In this document: positions 6,304-13,258 of the stretch, piece by piece
Position numbering within the stretch: position 1 is the stretch's first letter
Layout: every line of letters starts with the position of its first letter
Source of the DNA: Paracoccaceae bacterium
GTDB taxonomy: Bacteria > Pseudomonadota > Alphaproteobacteria > Rhodobacterales > Rhodobacteraceae
Assembly: GCA_020852535.1 (NCBI GenBank)
Contig: JADZAO010000088.1
Location: 1 to 14,587, forward strand
DNA length: 14,587 nt
Reading direction: 5' to 3'
Notes under the pieces: generated by a model
Told to the model about the DNA's origin: nothing
The model's database searches: none
Seen by the model: only the letters and a program-made list of their open reading frames with translations
Made by a program: the position numbers and the translations under genes

Positions 6304-7533
6304 TCAGTCGAGATACTTACTCATTACAAGTGTCGCGTTGGTGCCGCCAAAGCCGAAGCTGTTGGAGAGCACCGAGTCAAATTTAATACCAGTTTTGAGT
6401 TTGGTTACGATTTCGGATGAGTCGAGTGCGGGGTCAAGCGTTTTGACGTTGGCTGAGGCGGCGATGAAATCGCCGTTCATCATCAGGAGAGAGTAGATTG
6501 CTTCGTGTACGCCGGTGGCACCCAAGCTGTGGCCGGTGAGAGATTTGGTCGAGGCGACAGGAGGCGTTGAGCCTTTGCCGAAGACGCGGCGGATAGCCTC
6601 AATTTCGGTTACATCACCGACGGGTGTCGAAGTCCCATGCGAGTTGATGTAGCTGATAGTGCGGCCCTGTGGCAGGGTCGAGAGAGCAAGGCGCATGGAG
6701 CGTTCGCCGCCTTCACCACTGGGGGCAACCATGTCGTGGCCGTCAGAGGTGGCACCGTAGCCGGTGACTTCGGCATAGATTTTGGCACCGCGGGTGAGTG
6801 CGTGGTTTAGCTCTTCGAGTACCACGATACCGCCGCCGCCTGCGATAACGAACCCGTCGCGAGTGGCATCATAGGTGCGCGAGGCGGTTTCGGGGGCGTC
6901 ATTGTATTTGGAAGACATGGCGCCCATTGCGTCGAATAGGCAAGAGAGAGTCCAATCTAGTTCTTCGCCGCCGCCAGCGAAGACGATGTCCTGCTTGCCG
7001 AACTGGATGAGTTCCGTGCCGTTGCCGATGCAATGGGCCGAAGTCGAACAGGCCGAGGTTATGGAGTAGTTCACGCCTTTGATTTTGAATGGGGTCGCAA
7101 GGCAGGCAGAGGTGGTCGATGACATTCCTTTGGTCACGCCGAAAGGGCCGATATGCTTGGGTGAGCCTGTTTCGCGGACGATGTTATGGGCTCTGAAGAA
7201 GGATTTTGTCGAGGGACCGCCGGAGCCGACGATGATGCCTGTGCGGTCGTTAGAGATGTCGGAGGCTTCGAGGCCCGAGTCCTTGATCGCTTGATCCATA
7301 GCGATGAAATTATAGGCCGCTCCATCGCCCATGAAGCGCAGGTCTCGTTTGTCGATGTGGTCTTCGAGTAATATCTGCGGTTTGCCGTGAATCTGGCTAC
7401 GGAAGCCGCGCTCGGCGTATTCGGGAGCGAAGACGATGCCGGATTTTCCTGCGCGAAGCGAGGCCTCTACCTCGGCCGCAGTGTTGCCGATGGGCGAAAC
7501 GATCCCGATCCCGGTTATGACAATGCGACGCAT
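6304..7533 (-). CDS. fabB: Beta-ketoacyl-[acyl-carrier-protein] synthase I
   Basis: Condensing enzyme that elongates acyl-ACP with malonyl-ACP; FabB is needed to elongate the cis-3-decenoyl product of FabA towards unsaturated fatty acids. The 409 residues fit FabB exactly. The Cys-His-His set is present: Cys162 in SACSTSAHC, His299 in NSHGTSTPVGD and His335 in STKSLTGHSLGATG. The C-terminus has SNSFGFGGTNA. ATG at 7533 is chosen over an upstream in-frame start at 7590 because MRRIVITGIG is the family start and GGAGG sits 7 nt before it. In relatives fabA lies directly upstream. Here the gene upstream is phoH, 125 bp away, and fabA is about 3.7 kb off on the other strand. A weak promoter-like pair (TTGCCC, 17 bp, TACAGA) lies in that gap. 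The protein itself looks fully functional. Confidence 0.96.
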   Translation of the reverse strand: MRRIVITGIGIVSPIGNTAAEVEASLRAGKSGIVFAPEYAERGFRSQIHGKPQILLEDHIDKRDLRFMGDGAAYNFIAMDQAIKDSGLEASDISNDRTGIIVGSGGPSTKSFFRAHNIVRETGSPKHIGPFGVTKGMSSTTSACLATPFKIKGVNYSITSACSTSAHCIGNGTELIQFGKQDIVFAGGGEELDWTLSCLFDAMGAMSSKYNDAPETASRTYDATRDGFVIAGGGGIVVLEELNHALTRGAKIYAEVTGYGATSDGHDMVAPSGEGGERSMRLALSTLPQGRTISYINSHGTSTPVGDVTEIEAIRRVFGKGSTPPVASTKSLTGHSLGATGVHEAIYSLLMMNGDFIAASANVKTLDPALDSSEIVTKLKTGIKFDSVLSNSFGFGGTNATLVMSKYLD

Positions 7534-7658
7534 GGGGCCTCCGATACTTTGACTTTGTTTTTCTGTAAGGTAGAGGGAGAGGTGGGGCAAGGGGGATGGA
7601 ACTGCTCTGTCATGCCCGCGTAGGAGGGAGTCTATGTTTGTGCATTTTGGTGCCTTGC

Positions 7659-8699
7659 CTAGGTTGGGGCGCCTCGGCGCTGTTGCTTGTAGTGGGTTTG
7701 CGGAGCTTCGTTTGCCTCGTAGGCTTCGATGATGCTCGCGACGAGCGGGTGACGGACCACATCCTTTGGGGTGAAGTAGTTGAAGTTCACACCCTTGATC
7801 CCTTTGAGAATACGCTCGGCTTCTTGTAATCCGCTTGGTACGCCGCGTGGCAGGTCGACCTGCGTGCGGTCACCAGTAATGACCATCCGGCTGCCTTCTC
7901 CTAGACGTGTGAGAAACATTTTCATTTGCACGGTTGTGGCGTTCTGCGCCTCGTCTAACACGACGAAGGCGTTCGATAATGTGCGTCCGCGCATGAAGGC
8001 GAGGGGCGCAATTTCAATGCGCTTTTCTTCAAGTAGCTTCTGTGCCTGTTTGGTGGGTAGGAAGTCGTTGAGCGCATCGTAGATCGGCTGCATGTAGGGA
8101 TCGACCTTTTCCTTCATATCTCCGGGAAGGAAACCGAGTTTTTCGCCGGCTTCCACCGCCGGACGCGATAGGATGATTCTTTCCACTCCGCCTGAGATAA
8201 ACATGGTTATACCGACCGCAACGGCGAGATAGGTCTTTCCAGTCCCTGCTGGGCCGATGCCAAAGTTGAGTTCGTTGGCAAAGAGATTCGCAACATAGTT
8301 CTTTTGCGCTTCGGTTCTTGGTTCGATGGGCTTTTTGCGGGTACGAAGTTCTATTCCCGTGTTGAAGAGCTCAATTTGTTCGCCATTGGTCAAGGCGTGA
8401 TTGGATATTGGGCGCCCCATGCGTACGGCACCATCGATATCGCCTGCCTGAATGTCGCAATTCGACTCGAGCCGGGTGTAGAGCGAGCGCAGTATTGCGG
8501 CCGCCTGTTCACGTGCCGTTTTTTCTCCGATTACCGCGAGGCGGTTACAACGTCGCAGGACATGGACCCCCATTTGATGCTCGATTTGCGCGAGATTACG
8601 GTCGAATTCACCGCAAAGCTCAATTAGGAGCCGATTGTCAGGAAACTCGAGAAGGGTTTCCATAATGTCCTCGGAACGGGTCAGCGCGCTGATGCCCAA
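7659..8699 (-). CDS. phoH: PhoH-like ATPase
   Basis: A 346-residue cytoplasmic ATPase of the PhoH/YbeZ family, which works with the RNase-like YbeY in RNA processing under stress. An N-terminal KH-like part (LEFPDNRLLIELCGEFDRN, about residues 17-35) precedes the ATPase core with Walker A GPAGTGKT (149-156) and Walker B FVVLDEAQNAT (about 245-255), followed by a GDRTQVDLP motif. The best start is TTG at 8697-8699, six bases after a strong AAGGAG. An ATG at 8663 with GAGG upstream is the alternative and would drop 12 residues outside the conserved domain. Normally ybeY follows directly; here the next gene on the strand is fabB, and ybeY is at 11816 on the other strand. The gene has a long upstream gap with a large inverted repeat. 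Confidence 0.94.
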   Translation of the reverse strand: MGISALTRSEDIMETLLEFPDNRLLIELCGEFDRNLAQIEHQMGVHVLRRCNRLAVIGEKTAREQAAAILRSLYTRLESNCDIQAGDIDGAVRMGRPISNHALTNGEQIELFNTGIELRTRKKPIEPRTEAQKNYVANLFANELNFGIGPAGTGKTYLAVAVGITMFISGGVERIILSRPAVEAGEKLGFLPGDMKEKVDPYMQPIYDALNDFLPTKQAQKLLEEKRIEIAPLAFMRGRTLSNAFVVLDEAQNATTVQMKMFLTRLGEGSRMVITGDRTQVDLPRGVPSGLQEAERILKGIKGVNFNYFTPKDVVRHPLVASIIEAYEANEAPQTHYKQQRRGAPT

Positions 8700-9082
8700 A
8701 GAGTTCTCCTTCTAAGTCTGTGTTTGCTACATCTTGATGATGATCCGTGTTTTGGCGCATGGCAAGCATGTATATCCGTGTTAGGATCATCATTCTTTTT
8801 GTACCGCTACCCTGCCCGTTATTTGTGTAGTTTTTTATGCTAGTATTGGTCAGCTTGGAAATGAGGCTGGCGGTGCTGAAGGATAAAGGGTTTAGGTAAT
8901 AGGCTGCTGTAGCTGGTTGCGCCCCTTTTGTTCGGGATCAATGTCGTGACAGGCTTGGCCTTTGGGAAGTCAGTTGAGTAGACGGTTTGCGGGGGGATCG
9001 CTCATCACATAGTTTTTTTTGTATGTGGTTATCTTAGATGGGTAGGCTCCAGACGGGATCGCGACGTCGGCCTTCACGACAA
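8700..9082. other. Gap between miaB and phoH
   Basis: About 380 bp with no recognisable gene on either strand; frames are short and broken. It holds the inverted repeat at 8738-8794 and a small hairpin-forming CACATA/TATGTG pair near 9006-9030. In relatives miaB and phoH are usually close, so the gap may reflect decay or insertion of unknown sequence. Confidence 0.4.
8738..8794 (-). repeat. Inverted repeat with nested direct repeat upstream of phoH
   Basis: ATGATGATCC (8738-8747) and GGATCATCAT (8785-8794) are perfect inverse complements separated by 37 bp. Within the loop ATCCGTGTT occurs twice in the same direction (once overlapping the left arm), and CATG-GCAAG-CATG forms a small inner palindrome. 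It ends about 40 bp before the phoH start, so in the minus-strand transcript it would be a stem-loop in the leader. It could instead be a protein-binding site. No function is known. Confidence 0.45.
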
Positions 9083-10399
9083 TTAGAGGCGTTTGCCGCC
9101 TAGCGAGTTGGGCCCGGATTCAACAATACGTACGCGGACGAGGTCGCCCACCTTTGCATCCGGGTCGTGGACATGGACGGCGTGGAGGTGGTTAGATTTT
9201 CCTACCATCTGCCCTGCTATGCGGCCTTTTTTTTCGTAAAGTACTGAAACTTCGTGTCCGACCATGTCGGACTGGATGCTGCGTTGTTGCTTAAGGAGGA
9301 GAGATTGTATTTGTTGTAAACGATCGTCGGCGATGTCAGTGGGGATGGGTGTTTTCTCGGCGGCGGGGGTGCCAGGGCGAGCCGAATATTTGAAGCTGTA
9401 GGATTGGCCGAAGCCTACAGTGCGGATCAGGTCGAGCGTATCGGTAAAATCAGCATCGGTTTCACCGGGGAAGCCCACGATGAAATCTGAAGATAACAGA
9501 ATATCGGGCCGTACGGTACGTATGCTCTCGATCAGGCGTAAATAGGAATCACGTCCGTGCTTGCGGTTCATCGCTTTGAGGATGCGGTCAGAGCCGGATT
9601 GTACGGGCAGATGCAGGTAGGGCATTAGTTTTGGCTCGTCGCCATGGGCGGCGATTAGCTCGGTTCCCATGTCATTCGGGTGGCTGGTAGTATAGCGGAT
9701 GCGTTCCAGTCCGTCGATCTTTGCCAGTTCGCGGATCAGACGTGCTAGATTCCAAGCTCCGTCCTTGCTCCTGCCGTGGTAGGCGTTGACGTTCTGGCCG
9801 AGCAGAGTGAGTTCGCGTACGCCTTTTTCTACCAGATTGTGTGCTTCGGTCAAAAGGCGGTCGGTCGGTCGGCTAACTTCGGCACCGCGTGTATAGGGGA
9901 CTACGCAGAAGGAGCAGAACTTGTCACAGCCTTCTTGTACGGTAAGAAATGCCGAGGGACCACGTAGTCCCTTGCGTTCGGGCAAGTGATCAAATTTGTC
10001 CCCGGCCGGGAATTCGGTGTTGATAGCTTTCTGGCCTTTGTCGAGACGACGGTTCATCTCGGGCAGTTGGTGGTAGCTTTGTGGGCCGACGACCATATCG
10101 ACGAGTGGCATGCGGCGCATGATTTCTTCGCCTTCGGCTTGCGCAACGCAGCCTGCTACGCCGATTTTGAGGTCGGGTTTGATATCCTTGAAGGCGCGAA
10201 GGCGCCCGAGGTCGGAGTAGAGTTTTTCCGAGGCTTTCTCGCGGATGTGGCAGGTGTTTAGAAGTACCATGTCGGCTTCTTCGACGTTTTTGGTTGTGAC
10301 ATAGCCTTCGGAGTTCATGGCTTCGACCATGCGCTCGCTATCATAGACGTTCATTTGGCATCCGTAGGTTTTGATGAATAGCTTTTTTGCCTTGGCCAT
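9083..10399 (-). CDS. miaB: tRNA-2-methylthio-N6-isopentenyladenosine-37 synthase
   Basis: Radical-SAM methylthiotransferase that adds a methylthio group to isopentenyl-A37 in tRNAs reading codons beginning with U. The 438 residues are normal. The N-terminal UPF0004 domain has three cluster cysteines, Cys14 (YGCQMN), Cys50 (NTCHIR) and Cys84 (GCVAQ). The radical-SAM CxxxCxxC is at Cys158, Cys162 and Cys165 (EGCDKFCSFC). A C-terminal TRAM domain covers roughly residues 375-438. ATG at 10399 is chosen because MAKAKKLFIKTYGCQ is the family start; a longer in-frame start at 10489 would add 30 residues unlike the family. It heads the minus-strand series miaB-phoH-fabB-fabI. The decayed fasciclin gene lies just upstream in the opposite direction. 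Confidence 0.95.
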   Translation of the reverse strand: MAKAKKLFIKTYGCQMNVYDSERMVEAMNSEGYVTTKNVEEADMVLLNTCHIREKASEKLYSDLGRLRAFKDIKPDLKIGVAGCVAQAEGEEIMRRMPLVDMVVGPQSYHQLPEMNRRLDKGQKAINTEFPAGDKFDHLPERKGLRGPSAFLTVQEGCDKFCSFCVVPYTRGAEVSRPTDRLLTEAHNLVEKGVRELTLLGQNVNAYHGRSKDGAWNLARLIRELAKIDGLERIRYTTSHPNDMGTELIAAHGDEPKLMPYLHLPVQSGSDRILKAMNRKHGRDSYLRLIESIRTVRPDILLSSDFIVGFPGETDADFTDTLDLIRTVGFGQSYSFKYSARPGTPAAEKTPIPTDIADDRLQQIQSLLLKQQRSIQSDMVGHEVSVLYEKKGRIAGQMVGKSNHLHAVHVHDPDAKVGDLVRVRIVESGPNSLGGKRL

Positions 10400-10534
10400 A
10401 AGCGCGCCCTGTAACCTACTTTGGTAAGTGTTCTTCATATACGCCCTTGTGGGCTGCGTGCAATGAGCGAGGGGATTATGTGCGGGCAAGGGGTTCGCAT
10501 GGAGATGCTACTCGCCGAAATCTGCGCTATAGTG

Positions 10535-10789
10535 CCATTGTTTTTGGGAAGTTTGAATGCGGTTTTTGGTAGGCTGTCGGGTGAAGAGATTATGTGCCGC
10601 GCCAAAGCTTCGGCCTACTTGTTTTATTTTATATAGACCGTATCTGGTGATGCGTTGTTGGCGCATGTGAAGAGTACGAACCTTTATTTGATTAACAAGG
10701 CGGGTAATGGGTCGAAGGTGACTATTGCAGAGGTGAATTAGCTGAACGGTGTGATCCATCTTGTGAATGTAGTGTTCCTACAGTGTTGA
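10535..10789 (+). pseudogene. Fasciclin-domain protein, pseudogene fragment
   Basis: A single plus frame shows the C-terminal half of a fasciclin (FAS1) domain. LNAVFGRL resembles the FAPTNAAF.LP motif, and YLFYFI takes the place of the YHVV strand. After an in-frame TAG (10634-10636) comes TVSGDALLAHVKSTNLYLIN, then KVTIAEVN, a second TAG (10739-10741) where the family has Gln, and NGVIHLVNVVFL, matching the NGVIHVID..LLP end motif. The stop is TGA at 10787-10789. Both stops are single-base changes from sense codons, and the N-terminal half with its signal peptide is not recognisable. Intact members are exported adhesion-type proteins. Reading is convergent with the irr remnant and divergent from miaB. 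Confidence 0.8.
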
Positions 10790-10849
10790 CCTGCACTTTC
10801 AGGCATGTTTTTTGCCAGTGGGACCTAGTCTTTGGAATAAGCTTTTTGT

Positions 10850-11056
10850 TTAGGCGCGTTTTAGCAAGATAATCACATTGTCTCGCGAGACTTTTTCGTC
10901 TGAGGTGGACGAAAAGGTGTAAAAGTTTTTATCCGTGACATGACGATTTTTGTCATCACCCACCAGAATTTTGGTTAGTGTAAGCCGCTGCCGTGTCGGA
11001 CGTAACCTTACGCCTGCGACCCATTTGGTTCCGCTTTCCTGAACCGTTATGGCCAT
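10850..11056 (-). pseudogene. irr: Irr-like Fur-family regulator, truncated remnant
   Basis: A 68-codon minus-strand frame resembles the N-terminus of Irr, the haem- and iron-responsive Fur-family regulator of alphaproteobacteria, normally about 140 residues. The match lies in TKWVAGVRLRPTRQRLTLTK and then LVGDDKNRHVTDKNF, against the family's GLRPTRQR and RHVTAE motifs. EKVSRDNVIILLKRA stands where intact proteins have the recognition helix (S.ATVYNTLRAF), so that helix is altered and the frame stops just after it. The same frame past the stop still reads LFQRLGPTGKK, a possible trace of the next segment. The dimerisation and metal or haem domain is gone. It is divergent from fabA, the expected irr neighbour. 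It could still be translated as a short peptide, but regulator function is very unlikely. Confidence 0.72.
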
Positions 11057-11065
11057 AACGGTTCA
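11040..11065. repeat. 26-bp perfect palindrome at the start of the irr remnant
   Basis: TGAACCGTTATGG (11040-11052) followed by its exact inverse complement, with no spacer. The minus-strand start codon of the irr remnant lies at its centre (11054-11056), and it is about 190 bp upstream of fabA. A perfect palindrome this long suggests a dimeric operator or a hairpin. It does not resemble the Irr box (ICE) or a Fur box that I know. Confidence 0.75.
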
Positions 11066-11253
11066 TTCTTTCTAACCTTTGTAAATATATAATGGCCCGT
11101 CCCGTAGCTTTATAAAAGAAAATAGGTTGCAACGACAATTTGACTGTGGTGGGGTCGTCACTTTTGGCGAAACCCGCTGTGCTTGCTTTAGTTTACACGG
11201 TAATGTTACACCGCAGGTGAAGCTGTGAAGACCTACAAAAAGGGAAAGTTCCT
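11066..11253. other. fabA upstream region
   Basis: A 188-bp leader and promoter region between the palindrome and fabA. Two weak sigma70-like pairs are visible (TTGACT-17-TTTGGC and TTGGCG at 11164 with TTTAGT at 11187), neither compelling. GTTTACACGGTAATGTTACAC is roughly symmetrical and could bind a regulator. No riboswitch fold was recognised. Confidence 0.3.
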
Positions 11254-11760
11254 ATGTCCTATCCGACGAGTTTCGACCGTGATGACTTGTTGAAGTGTTC
11301 ACGTGGTGAGCTGTTCGGTCCGGGCAATGCGCAGCTTCCTGCGCCGCCGATGTTGATGGTGGACCGGATCACTGAGATTTCGGGCGATAGTGGTGAGAAT
11401 GGCAAAGGGCATGTGGTGGCCGAGTTCGACATCACGCCGGACCTGTGGTTCTTCGATTGCCACTTTCCTGGGAATCCTATTATGCCCGGTTGTCTTGGTC
11501 TTGATGGTTTGTGGCAGTTGACCGGTTTCAATCTTTGCTGGCGTGGTTGGGCTGGGCGGGGCTATGCGTTGGGCGTAGGTGAGGTTAAATTGACTGGAAT
11601 GGTCCGCCCTGACCGCAAGATGCTGACCTATCGCGTCAATTTTACCAAAGCGATTCAGACGCGCCGTCTGACGATGGGTGTTGCAGATGGTATCGTGGAG
11701 GCGGATGGCGATGTGATCTATGTTGTCAAAGACATGAAGGTTGCACTAAGCGAAAGCTGA
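11254..11760 (+). CDS. fabA: 3-hydroxyacyl-[acyl-carrier-protein] dehydratase/isomerase
   Basis: FabA dehydrates 3-hydroxydecanoyl-ACP and isomerises the trans-2 product to cis-3-decenoyl-ACP, the entry point to unsaturated fatty acids; FabB then elongates it. The 168-residue length fits. The hot-dog-fold catalytic pair is present: His70 in FFDCHFPGNPIMPGC and Asp84 in LGLDGLWQ, at the same numbers as E. coli FabA. AGGGA lies about 9 nt before the ATG. Its usual operon partner fabB is not downstream; ybeY follows after 55 bp instead, so fabA probably now drives ybeY, corC and lnt. Upstream lies the irr remnant, divergent, as expected for the ancestral layout. The protein appears intact. Confidence 0.96.
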   Translation: MSYPTSFDRDDLLKCSRGELFGPGNAQLPAPPMLMVDRITEISGDSGENGKGHVVAEFDITPDLWFFDCHFPGNPIMPGCLGLDGLWQLTGFNLCWRGWAGRGYALGVGEVKLTGMVRPDRKMLTYRVNFTKAIQTRRLTMGVADGIVEADGDVIYVVKDMKVALSES

Positions 11761-11815
11761 GTATTCTACAGGCGGGCGGTTTGTGCTTTTTGCGCCTTTG
11801 GTCTAAGGGGCGGCC

Positions 11816-12325
11816 ATGAGCGGAATCGTGGATGTCGTGATTGAGGATGCGCGTTGGGAGGCGGCGGGGTTGGAGGCTCTGGCCGACCGTGCTTGTAGTG
11901 CTGCTTTGCGTGGGCTTGGTTTTGATGAGACGGATTTTTCTGTCGTGGTTATGGGATGCGATGATGCGCGGATTGCGGTGCTGAACGCTGACTTCCGTGG
12001 CAAGCCGCAGCCGACCAACGTGTTGTCATGGCCTTCGGAAGAACGGGGTGCGGAGGTCTTTGGTGATCGGCCTAAACCGCCTGAGGTGGGTACTGCTGAT
12101 GATCTTGTAGAACAATTGGGCGATATTGCCATTTCTTATGAGACTTGTCAGCGTGAGGCGGTAGAGCAGGGCAAATCAATGGCCGACCATGTGACGCATC
12201 TCTTGGTGCATGGTTTGTTACATTGTCTGGGCTATGACCACGTGGATGACAAGGATGCAGCGGTGATGGAAGCGACCGAGGTGAGGATACTTACTTCGCT
12301 TGGGCTTTCGGATCCATATTTATGA
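11816..12325 (+). CDS. ybeY: Endoribonuclease YbeY, rRNA maturation factor
   Basis: Metal-dependent single-strand RNase needed for 16S rRNA 3' maturation and ribosome quality control. At 169 residues it is the usual alphaproteobacterial size. The zinc site is complete: HGLLHCLGYDH with His132, His136 and His142. The upstream conserved block NADFRGKPQPTNVLSWP, which contains an Arg in the active cleft, and LGDIAIS are also present. ATG at 11816 is five bases after AGGGG. In relatives it directly follows phoH, its functional partner; here it follows fabA after 55 bp, and phoH lies 3 kb away on the opposite strand. Six bases separate its stop from the earliest possible corC start, so it is in an operon with corC and lnt. 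Confidence 0.95.
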   Translation: MSGIVDVVIEDARWEAAGLEALADRACSAALRGLGFDETDFSVVVMGCDDARIAVLNADFRGKPQPTNVLSWPSEERGAEVFGDRPKPPEVGTADDLVEQLGDIAISYETCQREAVEQGKSMADHVTHLLVHGLLHCLGYDHVDDKDAAVMEATEVRILTSLGLSDPYL

Positions 12326-12361
12326 GGCCCCGTGCATTGGGGTGATGTTGGACAAGGATTT

Positions 12362-13258
12362 ATGGGCAGTAGTAGCGACGGGTCGGGTCAGATGATCCAA
12401 AACGAGGAGGTGGAGTCAGCTAAATCTAGATTCTTCGGCTGGCTCTTTAATGTTCTGGCTTTCGGATCGGGTCAAAGTGGCGCAGGCGTGGATGCGGCGC
12501 AGGCGCCGCCGAGTTTGGCTTCTTTGCCAGGGCTTGGCGTGTTGCGGCGGTTGCGGATCAATGATGTGGCCGTTCCTAAGGTTGATATTGTTGCGGTGCC
12601 TTTTGACATCGATAAGGACAATTTGGTTGCGGTGTTCCGTGAACATGGGTTCAGTCGTTTGCCTGTTTACAAGGGCACTCTTGATCATCCGCAAGGGCTG
12701 GTGTTGCTGAAGGACCTTGCTTTGCAGCACGGTTTTGGGACGGCAAGACGCTGGTCGTTGAAGCGGTTGCTGCGGCCTGTGCTTTATGTGCCTCCGTCGA
12801 TGCCGATCGGTGTGTTGCTTCAGAAGATGCAGCGTGAGCGGGTGCATATGGCGCTGGTAATTGATGAATATGGTGGTGTTGATGGTCTTGTGACCATTGA
12901 AGACTTGATTGAGACGGTGATCGGAGAGATTGAAGACGAGCACGACGAGGAAGAAGGCGCGTTGTGGAAAAAAGAAAAGCAAGGCGTGTTCTTGTGTATG
13001 GCAAACGCCCCACTCGAAGAGATCGAGACAGCTATTGGTTTGCGGCTGCGTACTGATGAGGAGATCGATACATTGGGCGGAATTGTCTTCTTGCGGACGG
13101 GACGTGTGCCGACGCAGGGCGAGATCGTGCATCATGAAAGCGGTGCTGAGTTTGAGGTGGTGGACGCCGATTCTCGTCGGATCAAACGAGTGAGAATAAG
13201 GCTGCCCGAAGCGGTTGATGCGGGATCGTCTACTGCGGAACGAGCTGTGCTCAAGTGA
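12362..13258 (+). CDS. corC: CorC/HlyC-type CBS-domain protein (hemolysin family)
   Basis: A 298-residue soluble protein of the CorC/TlyC group, linked to magnesium or cobalt efflux and, in older annotation, called hemolysin. A pair of CBS domains spans about residues 67-190 (LRINDVAVPKVDIVAVP; FSRLPVYKGTLD; VHMALVIDEYGGVDGLVTIE). An acidic linker EIEDEHDEEEG follows, then a CorC_HlyC transporter-associated domain (about 205-285: TLGGIVFLRTGRVP, GAEFEVVDADSRRIKRVRI). There is no DUF21 membrane domain, as expected for CorC. ATG at 12362 after AAGGA is preferred; a GTG at 12332 with GAGG upstream would add ten residues unlike the family. The stop TGA overlaps the lnt ATG, a sign of translational coupling. 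Substrate ion is inferred, not shown. Confidence 0.9.
   Translation: MGSSSDGSGQMIQNEEVESAKSRFFGWLFNVLAFGSGQSGAGVDAAQAPPSLASLPGLGVLRRLRINDVAVPKVDIVAVPFDIDKDNLVAVFREHGFSRLPVYKGTLDHPQGLVLLKDLALQHGFGTARRWSLKRLLRPVLYVPPSMPIGVLLQKMQRERVHMALVIDEYGGVDGLVTIEDLIETVIGEIEDEHDEEEGALWKKEKQGVFLCMANAPLEEIETAIGLRLRTDEEIDTLGGIVFLRTGRVPTQGEIVHHESGAEFEVVDADSRRIKRVRIRLPEAVDAGSSTAERAVLK

Larger units (their letters stand above)
7534..11815. other. Inferred inverted segment (phoH to fabA)
   Basis: The block holding phoH, miaB, the two pseudogenes and fabA appears inverted relative to the usual Rhodobacterales order. Ends lie in the fabB/phoH gap (7534-7658) and the fabA/ybeY gap (11761-11815). Flipping it back gives fabA-fabB-fabI with irr divergent, and miaB-phoH-ybeY-corC-lnt, in one step. 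The reading rests on known synteny; the present order is seen directly. Confidence 0.75.

Noticed and set aside
9006..9030. CACATA/TATGTG hairpin with an A/T run in the loop as a miaB terminator
   Set aside because: The poly-A/T run is in the loop, not after the stem, and no T tail follows in the minus direction.
12416..13135. A 239-codon minus-strand frame inside corC
   Set aside because: It is the antisense shadow of an intact CBS-domain gene with all family motifs. Its His- and Gln-rich composition is typical of antisense translation.
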